NCBI GenBank assembly: GCA_027486895.1
Contig: JAIXOE010000046.1
Coordinates: 1-40,214 of the forward strand
Reading direction: 5' to 3'
DNA: 40,214 bases
From: Sphingomonadales bacterium
GTDB taxonomy: Bacteria > Pseudomonadota > Alphaproteobacteria > Sphingomonadales > Sphingomonadaceae
In this document: positions 26,096 to 34,594 of the stretch, piece after piece
Numbering within the stretch: the stretch's first letter is position 1
Layout of the letters: every line of letters begins with the position of its first letter
Notes under the pieces: generated by a model
Told to the model about the DNA's origin: nothing
The model's database searches: none
What the model saw: the letters and a program-made list of their open reading frames with translations, nothing else
Program-made: the position numbers and the translations under genes

Positions 26096-26386
26096 TCAAT
26101 GGCAATATGCAACAGTGATAATTGTGCCGTCATCCGCAACAACAACATAGCAGGTGCGATACCGCTCAAAATATTTAGCTTTTAGGCCAAGATACTTCGA
26201 CGCGCTCTTCCAACCTTTTTTGCGGAACGAGAACCTCGAAACGCCGCTTCCAAGATGGGCTTCGTCGCCGAAGTCCAACAGTAGATCAATCACGGTCTCC
26301 GGTATGGACCGCTGCTGGCTACGTTTTTTCGCGTGCTCGCTCAGCGTTAACGTGGACTGCTGCGTTTCATAGTTTTCGGTGAACAT
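26096..26386 (-). CDS. DUF4258 domain small protein
   Basis: A 96-residue protein with the DUF4258 pattern: LSEHAKKRSQQRSIPETVIDLLLDFGDE near the N-terminus, then a basic middle (SFRKKGWKSASKYLG) and a final strand TCYVVVADDGTIITVAY. The fold is thought to resemble RelE/BrnT-like small ribonuclease toxins, but activity is not established. AGGA lies before ATG 26386; the frame could extend to a TTG at 26416. It is the first gene of a two-gene unit with the 536-residue protein. Confidence 0.7.
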   Translation of the reverse strand: MFTENYETQQSTLTLSEHAKKRSQQRSIPETVIDLLLDFGDEAHLGSGVSRFSFRKKGWKSASKYLGLKAKYFERYRTCYVVVADDGTIITVAYCH

Positions 26387-26454
26387 ATTTAGATCCTGTT
26401 GGCATTGGTTACCCAAGCTTTATGTCAGTCCAAATATGCTCCCGCACGACCTAA

Positions 26455-26509
26455 TTGGCATTATTTTTGGTAATAAAAAACTGTATATTTGGCAATATAG
26501 TTGGTATTT
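26455..26509. promoter_or_regulatory. Tandem TTGG direct repeats, possible operator
   Basis: Four TTGG(T/C)A boxes lie at 26455, 26467, 26489 and 26501. They form two 21-nt direct repeats with 16 of 21 matches, 34 nt apart, each holding two boxes 12 nt apart. They lie in an AT-rich gap between the divergent DUF4258 gene (start 26386) and the gene at 26654. A regulator binding site is likely but unproven. Confidence 0.45.
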
Positions 26510-26653
26510 ATTCATAGGCGGCGCCTTTGAACCTAAAAACCGCGCCCGATAGCGAAGCAACATGCTCAGCCATCAGACCGAGTCTCCAGGCCATAGAGCT
26601 ATCTGGGGTCGCCTTGAAGAATTGCTATCGCTGCAGCCAAGATGGGATAATAG

Positions 26654-27028
26654 ATGTCCATGGAGACTAACGATCCAGACATGCCTGACGCTGCTGTTAC
26701 ACACATCAGCCAGATGCTGATCCTTGCCAAAAGCAAGCATCAAGAGGCCATCACGTTGCTAGGCATACCTGATCGCAATGCTTTGCCTCGACTGCGAGAA
26801 GTTCTCAGATTGCTTAATGAGGTTGAGCTTCTGGCGGATGACGCAGCTACCTACGTTGAGGCTGGAATGATTAAGGCGGCCATTAAGGACCTGCATTTTC
26901 AGCAGGCAGCCGTTCAAGCAGCTATTATCCGGCTAGAAAACGTTAAGGCGCAAGCGCCATGGAAAACGCCGTGGCCATGGATAACCCTATTTTTTCTGTG
27001 CATGATGATCATGCAGGTCTGGGCCTAG
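26654..27028 (+). CDS. Unknown tail-anchored small protein
   Basis: A 124-residue protein that I do not recognise. It is mostly helical (LREVLRLLNEVELLADDAATYVEAGMIKAAIKDLHFQQAAVQAAIIRLENVKA reads as two long amphipathic helices) and ends with one membrane helix, WPWITLFFLCMMIMQVWA, so it is probably tail-anchored with a cytosolic coiled-coil-like part. A second ATG lies at 26660. GGGATAA precedes the start. It stands alone; the 258 nt that follow hold no gene that I can support. Confidence 0.55.
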   Translation: MSMETNDPDMPDAAVTHISQMLILAKSKHQEAITLLGIPDRNALPRLREVLRLLNEVELLADDAATYVEAGMIKAAIKDLHFQQAAVQAAIIRLENVKAQAPWKTPWPWITLFFLCMMIMQVWA

Positions 27029-27286
27029 CAGCACAAAAGAACTTCTAAAAAGCAAAAGCGCTTTAGTTAAGCGCGAGGCGTTGAGGCCATTGATGGAAGG
27101 CCCCGCCGCATAAAATTTGATAAGTCAAAGCATCCTGCAAGCACTGCGCTGCCTACAATTAGGCCAGCATCCGCGCTATTTTCGGGGCTTCTCCAGGGCA
27201 ATCAAATTTCTTTTGACAAGGTTATTGATAAAAGAGCTTGACTCTTGCTGCTTCTTTTAACAATATATTTGTCGAAAGGAACGCTA

Positions 27287-27661
27287 GTGCTACTCAAGGA
27301 GCTTATAGAACGGACGGGAACGGCAGAACGCCAGATCCGGTACCTTATCTCGGAGGGTTTCGTGTCGCCACCTCGCGGTGGCCGTGCGAATGCCGATTAC
27401 GGCGAAGACCATGTTGAGGCGGTAAACCGTTACGCGCGCCTCAAGGAGCTTGGTTTTCCCCCGGCAGCTATTCGTCTGCTGCTGCATGCCACAGCAGGAA
27501 TTCCATTCCCAATCTCCAAGGGCATCACCCTAGTGGTCGACACATCACAGTTGGCGTCCGGCGCGAACGTTGAACCAATGGTCGCCAAGGCACGTGAAGT
27601 CCTTTCCCACATACTTAGCAACCACGAGAATAAAAACTCGCCAGGAGATATTGATGCTTGA
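27287..27661 (+). CDS. MerR-family-like HTH regulator
   Basis: A 124-residue protein with a winged helix of the MerR type at its N-terminus: LLKELIERTGTAERQIRYLISEGFVSPPRGGRANADYGEDHVEAVNRYARLKELGFPPAAIRLLL. The usual R-Y-Y after helix 2 is R-Y-L here. The C-terminal 50 residues are short and lack the metal-binding Cys of metal sensors. The GTG start at 27287 is set by GAAAGGA. Its last 8 nt overlap the ATG of the VIT/vWA gene, so the two proteins form a tight unit and this is probably its regulator. Confidence 0.78.
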   Translation: MLLKELIERTGTAERQIRYLISEGFVSPPRGGRANADYGEDHVEAVNRYARLKELGFPPAAIRLLLHATAGIPFPISKGITLVVDTSQLASGANVEPMVAKAREVLSHILSNHENKNSPGDIDA

Positions 27662-29843
27662 TCCACTCGCCGTTTTCCTTCGCAATACATTCGACGAGAG
27701 AGGTCTCACACCGGCACCACTGATTTCAACTGATCACGACGTTGCGATTGCCTCAGGCTTAGCGGTAGTTACCACGCATCGTTTGTTCAAAAATGTTGAA
27801 TCCAAGAACATCGAAGCGGTCCTGACCTTTCCGCTTCCCGTACTTGCTGTCCTTTTTGAACTGACCGCAGAGGTCGAGGGTCGCAAACTCCGGGCAAGCG
27901 CTCAAGCGCGCGCAGAAGCGCGTCGGACTTATGAGGACGCGATTGATCGCGGGAAGTCTGCAGTGTTGCATGAAGAACTCCTGCGAGGCGTTCACATGAT
28001 TTCTGTGGCGAACATTCAGTCTGGAGGCGAAATAAAAGTCACAACCAAGTGGGCTTTGCCGCTTTCCGTCATCGGCGGACGCGCTTCGCTTCGTATCCCT
28101 CAGACAGTAGGCGACATCTACGGGCGTTCAAGCCTTGCGGAGGCTGACGCCATTTTGACAGGTGGGCAGAAGCAGCCGGTGCTGCTCTCTGTGCACTCCG
28201 ACGGCAACGTTGCAGTTGTTGGTGCAGATCTGGTGGGCGGCCACGCTAAGCTTACCAATTCACGGCCAATCGATATAGTCACTGACATCTGGGATCCCCG
28301 GCCCATCATTGGCAACCCGGCCAGCGGCGGCTCCGTCGCCCTAACATTGTCGCCCCAGCCGGCTGGTGAACGATCCTTGAGCCTTGCCATTCTTGTTGAC
28401 CACTCGGGTTCGATGGCCGACAGCTTTAGCAGCCAAAATGCAATTTCGGCTCACGATGCGGCCAAGAACGGGGTCATTTCTCTTGCCAAGAACATAAGCG
28501 GCCGCGACCTCATCGACCTATGGGAGTTTGATACCAGTCCCATGCACGTCGGCTCTGTTGCCGATGGTTCGAAAGCTAAGCTCCTTAGGATTGCAGCTAA
28601 TCTGAGTCCACCGCGCGGGGGAACGGAAATAGGACGTGCCATAGACGCAGTTTTGAAAAAATCGACAGCTAGGGACGTATTGCTGCTGACTGATGGCCTA
28701 AGCGAAGAGTTGGACGTCGAAAAGCTGTCTCAGTCTGGACGACGCATAAGCGTCATCCTGATCGGTGAAAGTAGCCTCGAGGCAAAAATTGGCCATCTGG
28801 CAGCACTGACAGGTGGGGATATCTTCATAGCGACAGCGAATGATCTCAATGAGGTGATGGCGGCAGCAATTGAAGGTTTGCGTCGGGCGCATACCCCGCT
28901 CTCAAGGATCAAAGACGCACCCGAACAACTGGAATGCGCCCGTAACAACGTCCAGATACTAGCCGAATGGACATCAGATAGCTCAGATCTAGTCACGTTG
29001 GGGCTTGATAGAGCCGCCGTTGCGGTCGCCACTTCGCTAATGGTTAGTTGCGCAACGGTTGAACTTGCAAGCAAGATTGCTGCCTCGGAGGGCATTGTGT
29101 CACACCTGACCAGCCTCGTGTTGGTTGATGAAGCCAGCAGCACCCAAGAGGCGCTTCCCACATTGCGGAAAGTGGCACTTCCAGACCCTGAAGTCTCGTA
29201 TTCTGCTTGCTACGATAGCATTGATGGCAGCTTTGAATACTCAAGGTCCACGTCATCAGAAATGGCGTCAGAGCCGCTTTTCGAACGCGCTGTCCGATAC
29301 CAGCAGCCAGTGACTGTGCTCTCAGCCAGCAGAGCTGCTGCCTCACCTGCCCCACAAGCACGCATGACGTCACCGGACCGAACATTCAAGTCCCTGGCGA
29401 TCAGTAAGAAGCCTTCCGCCAAACTGACCGATAGCGATCGACGTTCGGCTGCGAACCGATTGCTTGACCGCGTCAGTCGGGGGCTCGGTCGCACCACGCT
29501 AAGGGAATTACGCGATATCCTAAATAATGACATTCGCACGCTGGCATCTGAACTGGGCGTTGATTGGGCGGGGCACGCACCCCAACTAGCAAGCGGGGAT
29601 GCCTCATGCCTGCCGCCTTTCGTCCAAGTAATTATGTCAAGCATTTCCGAGAAACGTCCGATCCTGGAGCTAGCGCGGGCACTGGGGATAGACGAGTTCG
29701 CCGCTGTGCTTGGCCTAACGCTTCTCAGTTTATCAAAGAGCGATCGTCACGCAAAACGGATCGCAAAGCGGTTGCTTGGCGATTGGCAAAGCCAACTACC
29801 CAAGCGCAAAGTCGAGCTAATTTGCGAAATCCTAGAGTTGTAG
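27654..29843 (+). CDS. VIT and von Willebrand factor A domain protein
   Basis: A 729-residue cytosolic protein without signal peptide. Residues about 20-150 form a VIT domain (AEVEGRKLRASAQARAEARRTYEDAIDRGKSAVLHEE). A vWA domain at about 240-420 has a complete MIDAS: DHSGS at 249-253, Thr324 and Asp347 in LLLTDG. The remaining 300 residues are of unknown fold, with a Ser-rich linker and a helical C-terminus. vWA domains bind protein partners through a metal ion. AGGAGA is well placed for ATG 27654, overlapping the MerR-like gene. No MoxR ATPase is nearby. The role is unknown. Confidence 0.85.
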   Translation: MLDPLAVFLRNTFDERGLTPAPLISTDHDVAIASGLAVVTTHRLFKNVESKNIEAVLTFPLPVLAVLFELTAEVEGRKLRASAQARAEARRTYEDAIDRGKSAVLHEELLRGVHMISVANIQSGGEIKVTTKWALPLSVIGGRASLRIPQTVGDIYGRSSLAEADAILTGGQKQPVLLSVHSDGNVAVVGADLVGGHAKLTNSRPIDIVTDIWDPRPIIGNPASGGSVALTLSPQPAGERSLSLAILVDHSGSMADSFSSQNAISAHDAAKNGVISLAKNISGRDLIDLWEFDTSPMHVGSVADGSKAKLLRIAANLSPPRGGTEIGRAIDAVLKKSTARDVLLLTDGLSEELDVEKLSQSGRRISVILIGESSLEAKIGHLAALTGGDIFIATANDLNEVMAAAIEGLRRAHTPLSRIKDAPEQLECARNNVQILAEWTSDSSDLVTLGLDRAAVAVATSLMVSCATVELASKIAASEGIVSHLTSLVLVDEASSTQEALPTLRKVALPDPEVSYSACYDSIDGSFEYSRSTSSEMASEPLFERAVRYQQPVTVLSASRAAASPAPQARMTSPDRTFKSLAISKKPSAKLTDSDRRSAANRLLDRVSRGLGRTTLRELRDILNNDIRTLASELGVDWAGHAPQLASGDASCLPPFVQVIMSSISEKRPILELARALGIDEFAAVLGLTLLSLSKSDRHAKRIAKRLLGDWQSQLPKRKVELICEILEL

Positions 29844-29991
29844 ATGTTCTCTCGTGCCGAAGATCCGGCAGGCAAAACTTTTGAGCTACCCTACTTCCGG
29901 CACCAAGGCTCAAAAGGCGTAACTTGCTTGTACCTGATGTTAACAGGCCCAGATCCAGAGCAGTTGATATCGACGTAAGGGAGAAACCAGA

Positions 29992-30534
29992 ATGTGGCTT
30001 GAAGTATCGAAATCTGAATTGTCCGATGTTCTCGACCTCTTACCTGATATTTCGCCCCTTTTGGCATCTGGGCAGGCCCAGTTGTTTTTCGATGGGGTCC
30101 AACTCACCGCGAAAGGTCTCTTCTCTTCTTTTGAAGTTAACGCGACCGGCGAGTGGTGGCAGGTAGGGCTCGTGTCTATGCAATTTTTTTATGGGTTGAG
30201 GGGTCGATTGCCCGACACAGAAAAAATAATAATTCGGGCGGACAAAGATAAAATCTGGTTCAACAATACCTCCATCACCGCTTCATTCCAGAGCGGGATT
30301 TACGAAGACTATCCGTTCACTCTTGACGCAAAAATGATAGATGTCCTCAAAGCGAGAAAGCTCCTAACCGAAGAACAACTAAAGCGGTCTGGAATTGCGC
30401 CGATGGTGCTTGCAGCCGTCTCCGAAGTTCAGAATATAGCTGACGACACTTGGGATGAAATCGCCCAGGAAATTGAGAAAATCGGTATTTCAAAACGCGA
30501 GTTTTGGTCTGCATTTCTCAATGGTATCAACTGA
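29992..30534 (+). CDS. Unknown 180-residue protein
   Basis: Not recognised. It has a beta-rich first part (LASGQAQLFFDGVQLTAKGLFSSFEVNATGEWWQVGL, then EKIIIRADKDKIWFNNTSITASF) whose alternating pattern faintly recalls sliding-clamp-like strands, and a helical C-terminus (PMVLAAVSEVQNIADDTWDEIAQEIEKIG). No signal or membrane segment is seen. AAGGGAG precedes the ATG. It follows the VIT/vWA gene by 148 nt on the same strand and may belong to the same transcript. Confidence 0.6.
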   Translation: MWLEVSKSELSDVLDLLPDISPLLASGQAQLFFDGVQLTAKGLFSSFEVNATGEWWQVGLVSMQFFYGLRGRLPDTEKIIIRADKDKIWFNNTSITASFQSGIYEDYPFTLDAKMIDVLKARKLLTEEQLKRSGIAPMVLAAVSEVQNIADDTWDEIAQEIEKIGISKREFWSAFLNGIN

Positions 30535-30563
30535 CACTTGAGAACAAATAAGGGGCGCGTGAG

Positions 30564-30761
30564 ATGTCTAATAAATCAATCGCTCTGGTTCTGTCCATTT
30601 TTTCGGCTAGCTGTCAGAAATCCGACGTTGAAAATTGTGTCGATGCCCACCTCGAAGCTTTTGACAAAAACAAAAGCGAATATTCCGAGGAAAACGAGGA
30701 TAGATCAACTTTTAAAGCGCGAATTTATATGGCGTGCGGACAGGCAATGGTTCGTCAATAG
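30564..30761 (+). CDS. Putative small lipoprotein
   Basis: A 65-residue protein starting MSNKSIALVLSIFSASCQKS. This reads as a short signal peptide with Cys17 in a weak lipobox (SASC; a Leu is usual three residues before Cys). The mature part is polar, with two further Cys (ENCVDAH and YMACGQAM) that could form a disulfide. The function is unknown. GAG at 30560 and GGGGCG further up give a modest ribosome binding site. It lies 29 nt after the 180-residue gene. Confidence 0.5.
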   Translation: MSNKSIALVLSIFSASCQKSDVENCVDAHLEAFDKNKSEYSEENEDRSTFKARIYMACGQAMVRQ

Positions 30762-30873
30762 AGGCTTTTCCACGGCACGCATCTTGGTGAACCAACTGAT
30801 TACTCAAGGCTGCGTGTGAACCGCGCTTTGTAAATCAGGCGTCCCATATGCAAGCCGCACAGGTATCGCGCAG

Positions 30874-31308
30874 TCATTTGGATTTGCTAAGTTTAATTTT
30901 GAGAATTTCAAAATCTTCATCGAGAGCATTTCGCAAGGCCTGCGCCTCGCCTTTTGCCTGCGTTAAAGCAGAACCTTCATTGAGCAAAAATATGTATCCT
31001 GAACCACTCCCCGGCCCTTGATTTGGCGGGCAGTCATAGAAGGATGCTACACATGGTATACAAGATATAATCTCTTGGATTGAATGGGCTTCAAAACTGA
31101 TGTTTGAGGGCCCCGACCCAAAATCAACTAAGATGTAGCGCTTTAGAACATCAAGTTCATCAGCCATCCTTCCGTAAAGACAAAAGTCAAAGCCAATTAG
31201 AGGCATAAGACCTTCGGAAAACTCGATCAGGTCGTCGAACACGATCCCAACATATCCGGGGATATCCTCTAGCGGTGTTTCCCAATCCCAATTTTCATCA
31301 CCATACAT
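30874..31308 (-). CDS. Unknown 144-residue acidic protein, copy 1
   Basis: A small acidic protein whose close relative is encoded at 34595-35026 in the same island. Shared features include TPxExxPGYxG, PLxGFDF, ADELDxL, DFGxGPxxISF, YDCPPxQGPxxGSGxIF and ALRxxLxxD. I do not recognise a named family. Size, acidity and local duplication resemble immunity proteins, but no cognate toxin is visible. GGAGG is ideally placed for the ATG. It follows the 198-residue gene by 18 nt on the same transcript. Confidence 0.65.
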   Translation of the reverse strand: MYGDENWDWETPLEDIPGYVGIVFDDLIEFSEGLMPLIGFDFCLYGRMADELDVLKRYILVDFGSGPSNISFEAHSIQEIISCIPCVASFYDCPPNQGPGSGSGYIFLLNEGSALTQAKGEAQALRNALDEDFEILKIKLSKSK

Positions 31309-31326
31309 AGAGCTACCTCCAGATCC

Positions 31327-31923
31327 CTATTCGACGGGCTCCCAAGCACTCAGCAGGATCCGTGGGTCTACGTTTTCCGGAGCCGTATTAACAATAAATC
31401 CAGATCGCTCAAGGTGCTCGATGAGGCCTTCTCTATCCCGAAAAAATTCGCACCATTCAGGAACATGGAGAGCCCCAGAACCTTGGAAGCGCGTTAAAAT
31501 TCCAGTGACGATGAATTTTTCATCACACCCAACTAACTGACCAACGTGAACCATAGGCCAGCACCAACTGGCAAACCCCCCACTTAATTCACCGTCATAT
31601 GCCGAATTAAGAGCTTCGACAGTAGATTCTATGCGCATCTCATCGGTTATAGGTTCGTCATCATCTAAATCCATTTCCGATCGCAGCGCCTCGTCGGAGA
31701 GCTCAAGGTGTTCCAACTGTGACGGGTCGAGACAAATGATGTCATCAGCCATCATTATCTCTGACTTCTCGCTTACCCCTGCCCAGCCTTCATCGAGTAG
31801 CCATTCGCGGAGCTCATCGAGCCCAGCAGGCTTTGGGCCGTCTGAATGTAGATGACTGACAAGGGCATCTCGAATTTGCGCGAGATCATTTGGCAATTCA
31901 ATCTGATTGACTTCGCAAACCAT
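31327..31923 (-). CDS. Unknown 198-residue acidic protein
   Basis: Not recognised. It is strongly acidic, for example SEMDLDDDEPITDEM, with an N-terminal helical half and a mixed C-terminal half containing FIVTGILTRFQGSGALHVPEWCEFF and LIEHLERSGFIVNTAP. No signal or membrane segment is seen. ATG 31923 is chosen because GGAG is correctly spaced, although the frame extends upstream to a TTG at 31962. It is the first gene of a pair with the 144-residue copy 1. Confidence 0.6.
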   Translation of the reverse strand: MVCEVNQIELPNDLAQIRDALVSHLHSDGPKPAGLDELREWLLDEGWAGVSEKSEIMMADDIICLDPSQLEHLELSDEALRSEMDLDDDEPITDEMRIESTVEALNSAYDGELSGGFASWCWPMVHVGQLVGCDEKFIVTGILTRFQGSGALHVPEWCEFFRDREGLIEHLERSGFIVNTAPENVDPRILLSAWEPVE

Positions 31924-32089
31924 CACAATCTCCAACCTGTTGAAAAATACACGCGGCTTCAATGCATTGGGTCAACCTAAATCCACTGCCGCCCGGCAGC
32001 CGATATGTCCCTTTTTGCCGATGAAGCCAAAGAATTCGAAATGATCGACAGTCATCAAGAGTTGAGCGAATTTTTATTAATCGAGAGAT

Positions 32090-32641
32090 TTAAGAGAGCC
32101 AACGATCTAGCAGGGCATTCACATAACCGTGATCCAACATGTGTCCCGCATCAGGAACTATGTTGACGCTGATTCCTGTCAAACGACCGAACTCAGACAG
32201 TCGTTCTGACGGGCATTGCCAATCGTTCGCGCCAACATGGATTTCGCAGTGCTCGGGAACAACCAACTCCCTCAATCTTGCGAGAGCCATTAGGCTGTCG
32301 GCGTAAGGCGGAGCAAAACCCAACTTACCGAGCGACGACTGCTTAACTTCGCCGATCACTGGGGACAGCAAGAGCACTTTGCCTAGCAAGGGAGGCATCA
32401 GCGCTTGGGCAAATAGGAATAAATATGCCCCGTATGAATTTGCGACCACAAGCGCATCCTTTTCACAAAATTCAGCTTGTAAGTCATTGGCAATGGCCTG
32501 AGCCTGAAAAGGGAGAGACAGTTTTGCGAAATCGCCAAGTGTCTCTCGGCCACTCAAACGATAACCTCTAGCTTTGAGTTCTAGGCCAAGGCCGGCATTC
32601 AAACGCCCCCCTCGGCCTGGCAATAAATAGATAGACCTCAA
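32090..32641 (-). CDS. Small alpha/beta-hydrolase-like protein
   Basis: A 183-residue protein resembling the RBBP9/YdeN type of small serine hydrolases. The first strand is IYLLPGRGG and the nucleophile elbow is ANSYG (Ser69, with Ala replacing the first Gly of GxSxG). Asp140 lies in HVGANDWQCP and His167 in PDAGHMLDHG, so a triad is possible. Activity is uncertain. No ATG exists at the start; TTG 32641 is used because GGAG lies 8 nt upstream. The gene stands apart from its neighbours by 130-190 nt. Confidence 0.65.
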   Translation of the reverse strand: MRSIYLLPGRGGRLNAGLGLELKARGYRLSGRETLGDFAKLSLPFQAQAIANDLQAEFCEKDALVVANSYGAYLFLFAQALMPPLLGKVLLLSPVIGEVKQSSLGKLGFAPPYADSLMALARLRELVVPEHCEIHVGANDWQCPSERLSEFGRLTGISVNIVPDAGHMLDHGYVNALLDRWLS

Positions 32642-32827
32642 AATAGGAACTCCAAACAGTTTATTGACTTCCGTATCCCACTAACTTGCATGTCTACAGC
32701 GGTGCCTGGGCGCGTGCTTTTCTCTCTTGAATCGACCACCATCAGAGTTCGGTAAACGATTGTTTTCGATACCCCCATTCTTGATAGCAATAGGGGCTGC
32801 ACTCAGATTTGTAGAGGCTTTAGCGGT

Positions 32828-34456
32828 TCAGTTGGATCCATCTTCCGGGATAAACTGATCCATCAAGTCAGCCCTTGGCTGCAATCCCCACGCCCTGAGG
32901 ACGGCTGAGAATACCTTTGGAGCATCCTCAGTAGCTTCGAGGCGGTAAAGCCGGTCCGCGATGTCATTTGCGTAAGTCGCGCGGTCCCAGCTCTGAATTA
33001 CAACCACCGTGTCCTCGACCCCGTATGCCGGAAAACGGCGTTCGACGTCTTTGATGAGATCATACGGGTTATTCTTTCCGAGCAAGCCCACCGCAGAAGC
33101 TAGCAAACCAAAAATACTCTCAGAAAGGGGGTCGCGCTGGTTAACTAGTTCGTCTGCCCAATTGAGCCAGAACTCGATCTCACCGTGAGTTATGAAAGGC
33201 GTGCGGCAGTTTGTGGCGGCACGGATGTCGTCTTTGGTTAGGTGCAACTTCCACTCATGTAGCTTGGAGTGAAACCGCCGATCACCCGAGGTGATAAGTC
33301 CACCAAGTGCGCCACCTGGGCTTGCGAAGGTTCTCTGACGAAAAAGGTTGTCGAGTTCTAAAAATTCCCACGGCAGCCCATTTGGTTCTGCATGGCTAAG
33401 TGCAATGTAATCAAGCATTGCTGTTGATACGACCCAGGGGTCGTCATCGCACACAAGTGGCGGGAGCAACGCGCAAGCAGCAAGATTATACTTCTCGGCT
33501 GCAAGGGAAATTTGCTGCAACTCCAATTTGCGATGCTCCGGATCAATTTGGTTCCTGACTTGGTCGTATAGAGCCGAAAGATGGGGTATGAGTGCGGTGT
33601 CTACGTCACGCCCGTACAGCAACATGCACCGCGCCATAAACTGTAAAAGGTTGTCGCCTCGGAGAACGGCCCAACTGCTGTAATCAAATAATGATTGTCT
33701 GACTTCGTCAAGGCTTTGCGGCGCAGGAAGAGGGCGCTGGGACTCCACCTTTGGAGCTACAGGCTCCTCCTTGGTGGGCTCTGGCATCCATACCGACGCC
33801 ATCATCGGGACCAGGATCGACTTCATCCGTTCAGTCTGCAGGGCCCCATGTTTCATATGGTCTGGAATGAGAGTTTTATTAATCGAGCCATCCCAAGCCA
33901 CCATAAACGCCCTCAGCTCGGGCCAGATGTGTCGAGTATCGGAGACGACCTCATTCCATTCCGCCTGGTGGATCTCAGGGGGTAGTGCCTTTGGAGCAGG
34001 GACGTCTACGCCCATGGAATGGCTCACGCGGTTCATGGGATCACCAAAGAAATCCCTTACGTTCTCGATGGTGTCTTCTGCATCGTCAAAGTGAGCGAAC
34101 AGATTCTCGGTCACTCGAGAGCGGGTTTCAGCATCCAGAGATTTGCTCATCAAAACAAGGGTTGGGCAGGAACCGGATAAATACTGGAACAGCGCGGCAA
34201 ACGCCTCATCCGGAAACCATGTATCGCCGTCAGTAAACGTCCCTATCTGCTTAACTTCACACCGGAACGGATTAAGCATCGCATAAACTAGTGGGCGCTC
34301 GGGCGCTTTGCCGGCAGTAGCCAAAAAGGTAAGCGTGGGCCCCATGGGGTTTACGATACCAGTGACCACGAATGATTCGAGATGCGCGCTCTCGATATCA
34401 TCCACTGAGAATTCTACAGGCGTTTGAAGAAACTTAAATTCGGCGCTGCTTGCCAC
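32828..34456 (-). CDS. Unknown 542-residue protein
   Basis: Not recognised. It is a soluble protein with a beta-rich N-terminal third (ESFVVTGIVNPMGPTLTFLATAG, RPLVYAMLNPFRCEVKQIG), a Pro-rich linker near residue 235 (PEPTKEEPVAPKVESQRPLPAP) and a long helical C-terminal half (LRGDNLLQFMARCMLLYGR, AACALLPPLVCDDDPWVV). Start GTG 34456 follows an AGGGGGG ribosome binding site; an in-frame TTG lies at 34474. It lies downstream of 144-residue copy 2 after a 138-nt gap. Confidence 0.65.
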   Translation of the reverse strand: MASSAEFKFLQTPVEFSVDDIESAHLESFVVTGIVNPMGPTLTFLATAGKAPERPLVYAMLNPFRCEVKQIGTFTDGDTWFPDEAFAALFQYLSGSCPTLVLMSKSLDAETRSRVTENLFAHFDDAEDTIENVRDFFGDPMNRVSHSMGVDVPAPKALPPEIHQAEWNEVVSDTRHIWPELRAFMVAWDGSINKTLIPDHMKHGALQTERMKSILVPMMASVWMPEPTKEEPVAPKVESQRPLPAPQSLDEVRQSLFDYSSWAVLRGDNLLQFMARCMLLYGRDVDTALIPHLSALYDQVRNQIDPEHRKLELQQISLAAEKYNLAACALLPPLVCDDDPWVVSTAMLDYIALSHAEPNGLPWEFLELDNLFRQRTFASPGGALGGLITSGDRRFHSKLHEWKLHLTKDDIRAATNCRTPFITHGEIEFWLNWADELVNQRDPLSESIFGLLASAVGLLGKNNPYDLIKDVERRFPAYGVEDTVVVIQSWDRATYANDIADRLYRLEATEDAPKVFSAVLRAWGLQPRADLMDQFIPEDGSN

Positions 34457-34594
34457 TTTGCCCCCCCTGTTCAAAGCGATCGAATAGTCGCTTTAATTAA
34501 CAAATATCTAGTAAGTTACCCAGTCAAAGCTGTCGACTGGCCGAAGGTCGAATGTTCCATCAAGCTGAATTACCAAACTGTCCATCATTTGGAT

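Noticed and set aside
27029-27286. Possible gene or RNA before the MerR-like gene
   Set aside because: A TTGACA at 27213 suggests a promoter, but no well-spaced -10, no hairpin and no coding frame could be supported.
30538-30819. 93-codon frame overlapping the small lipoprotein gene
   Set aside because: Out-of-frame overlap without a ribosome binding site; the 65-codon frame has a better start and a signal-like N-terminus.
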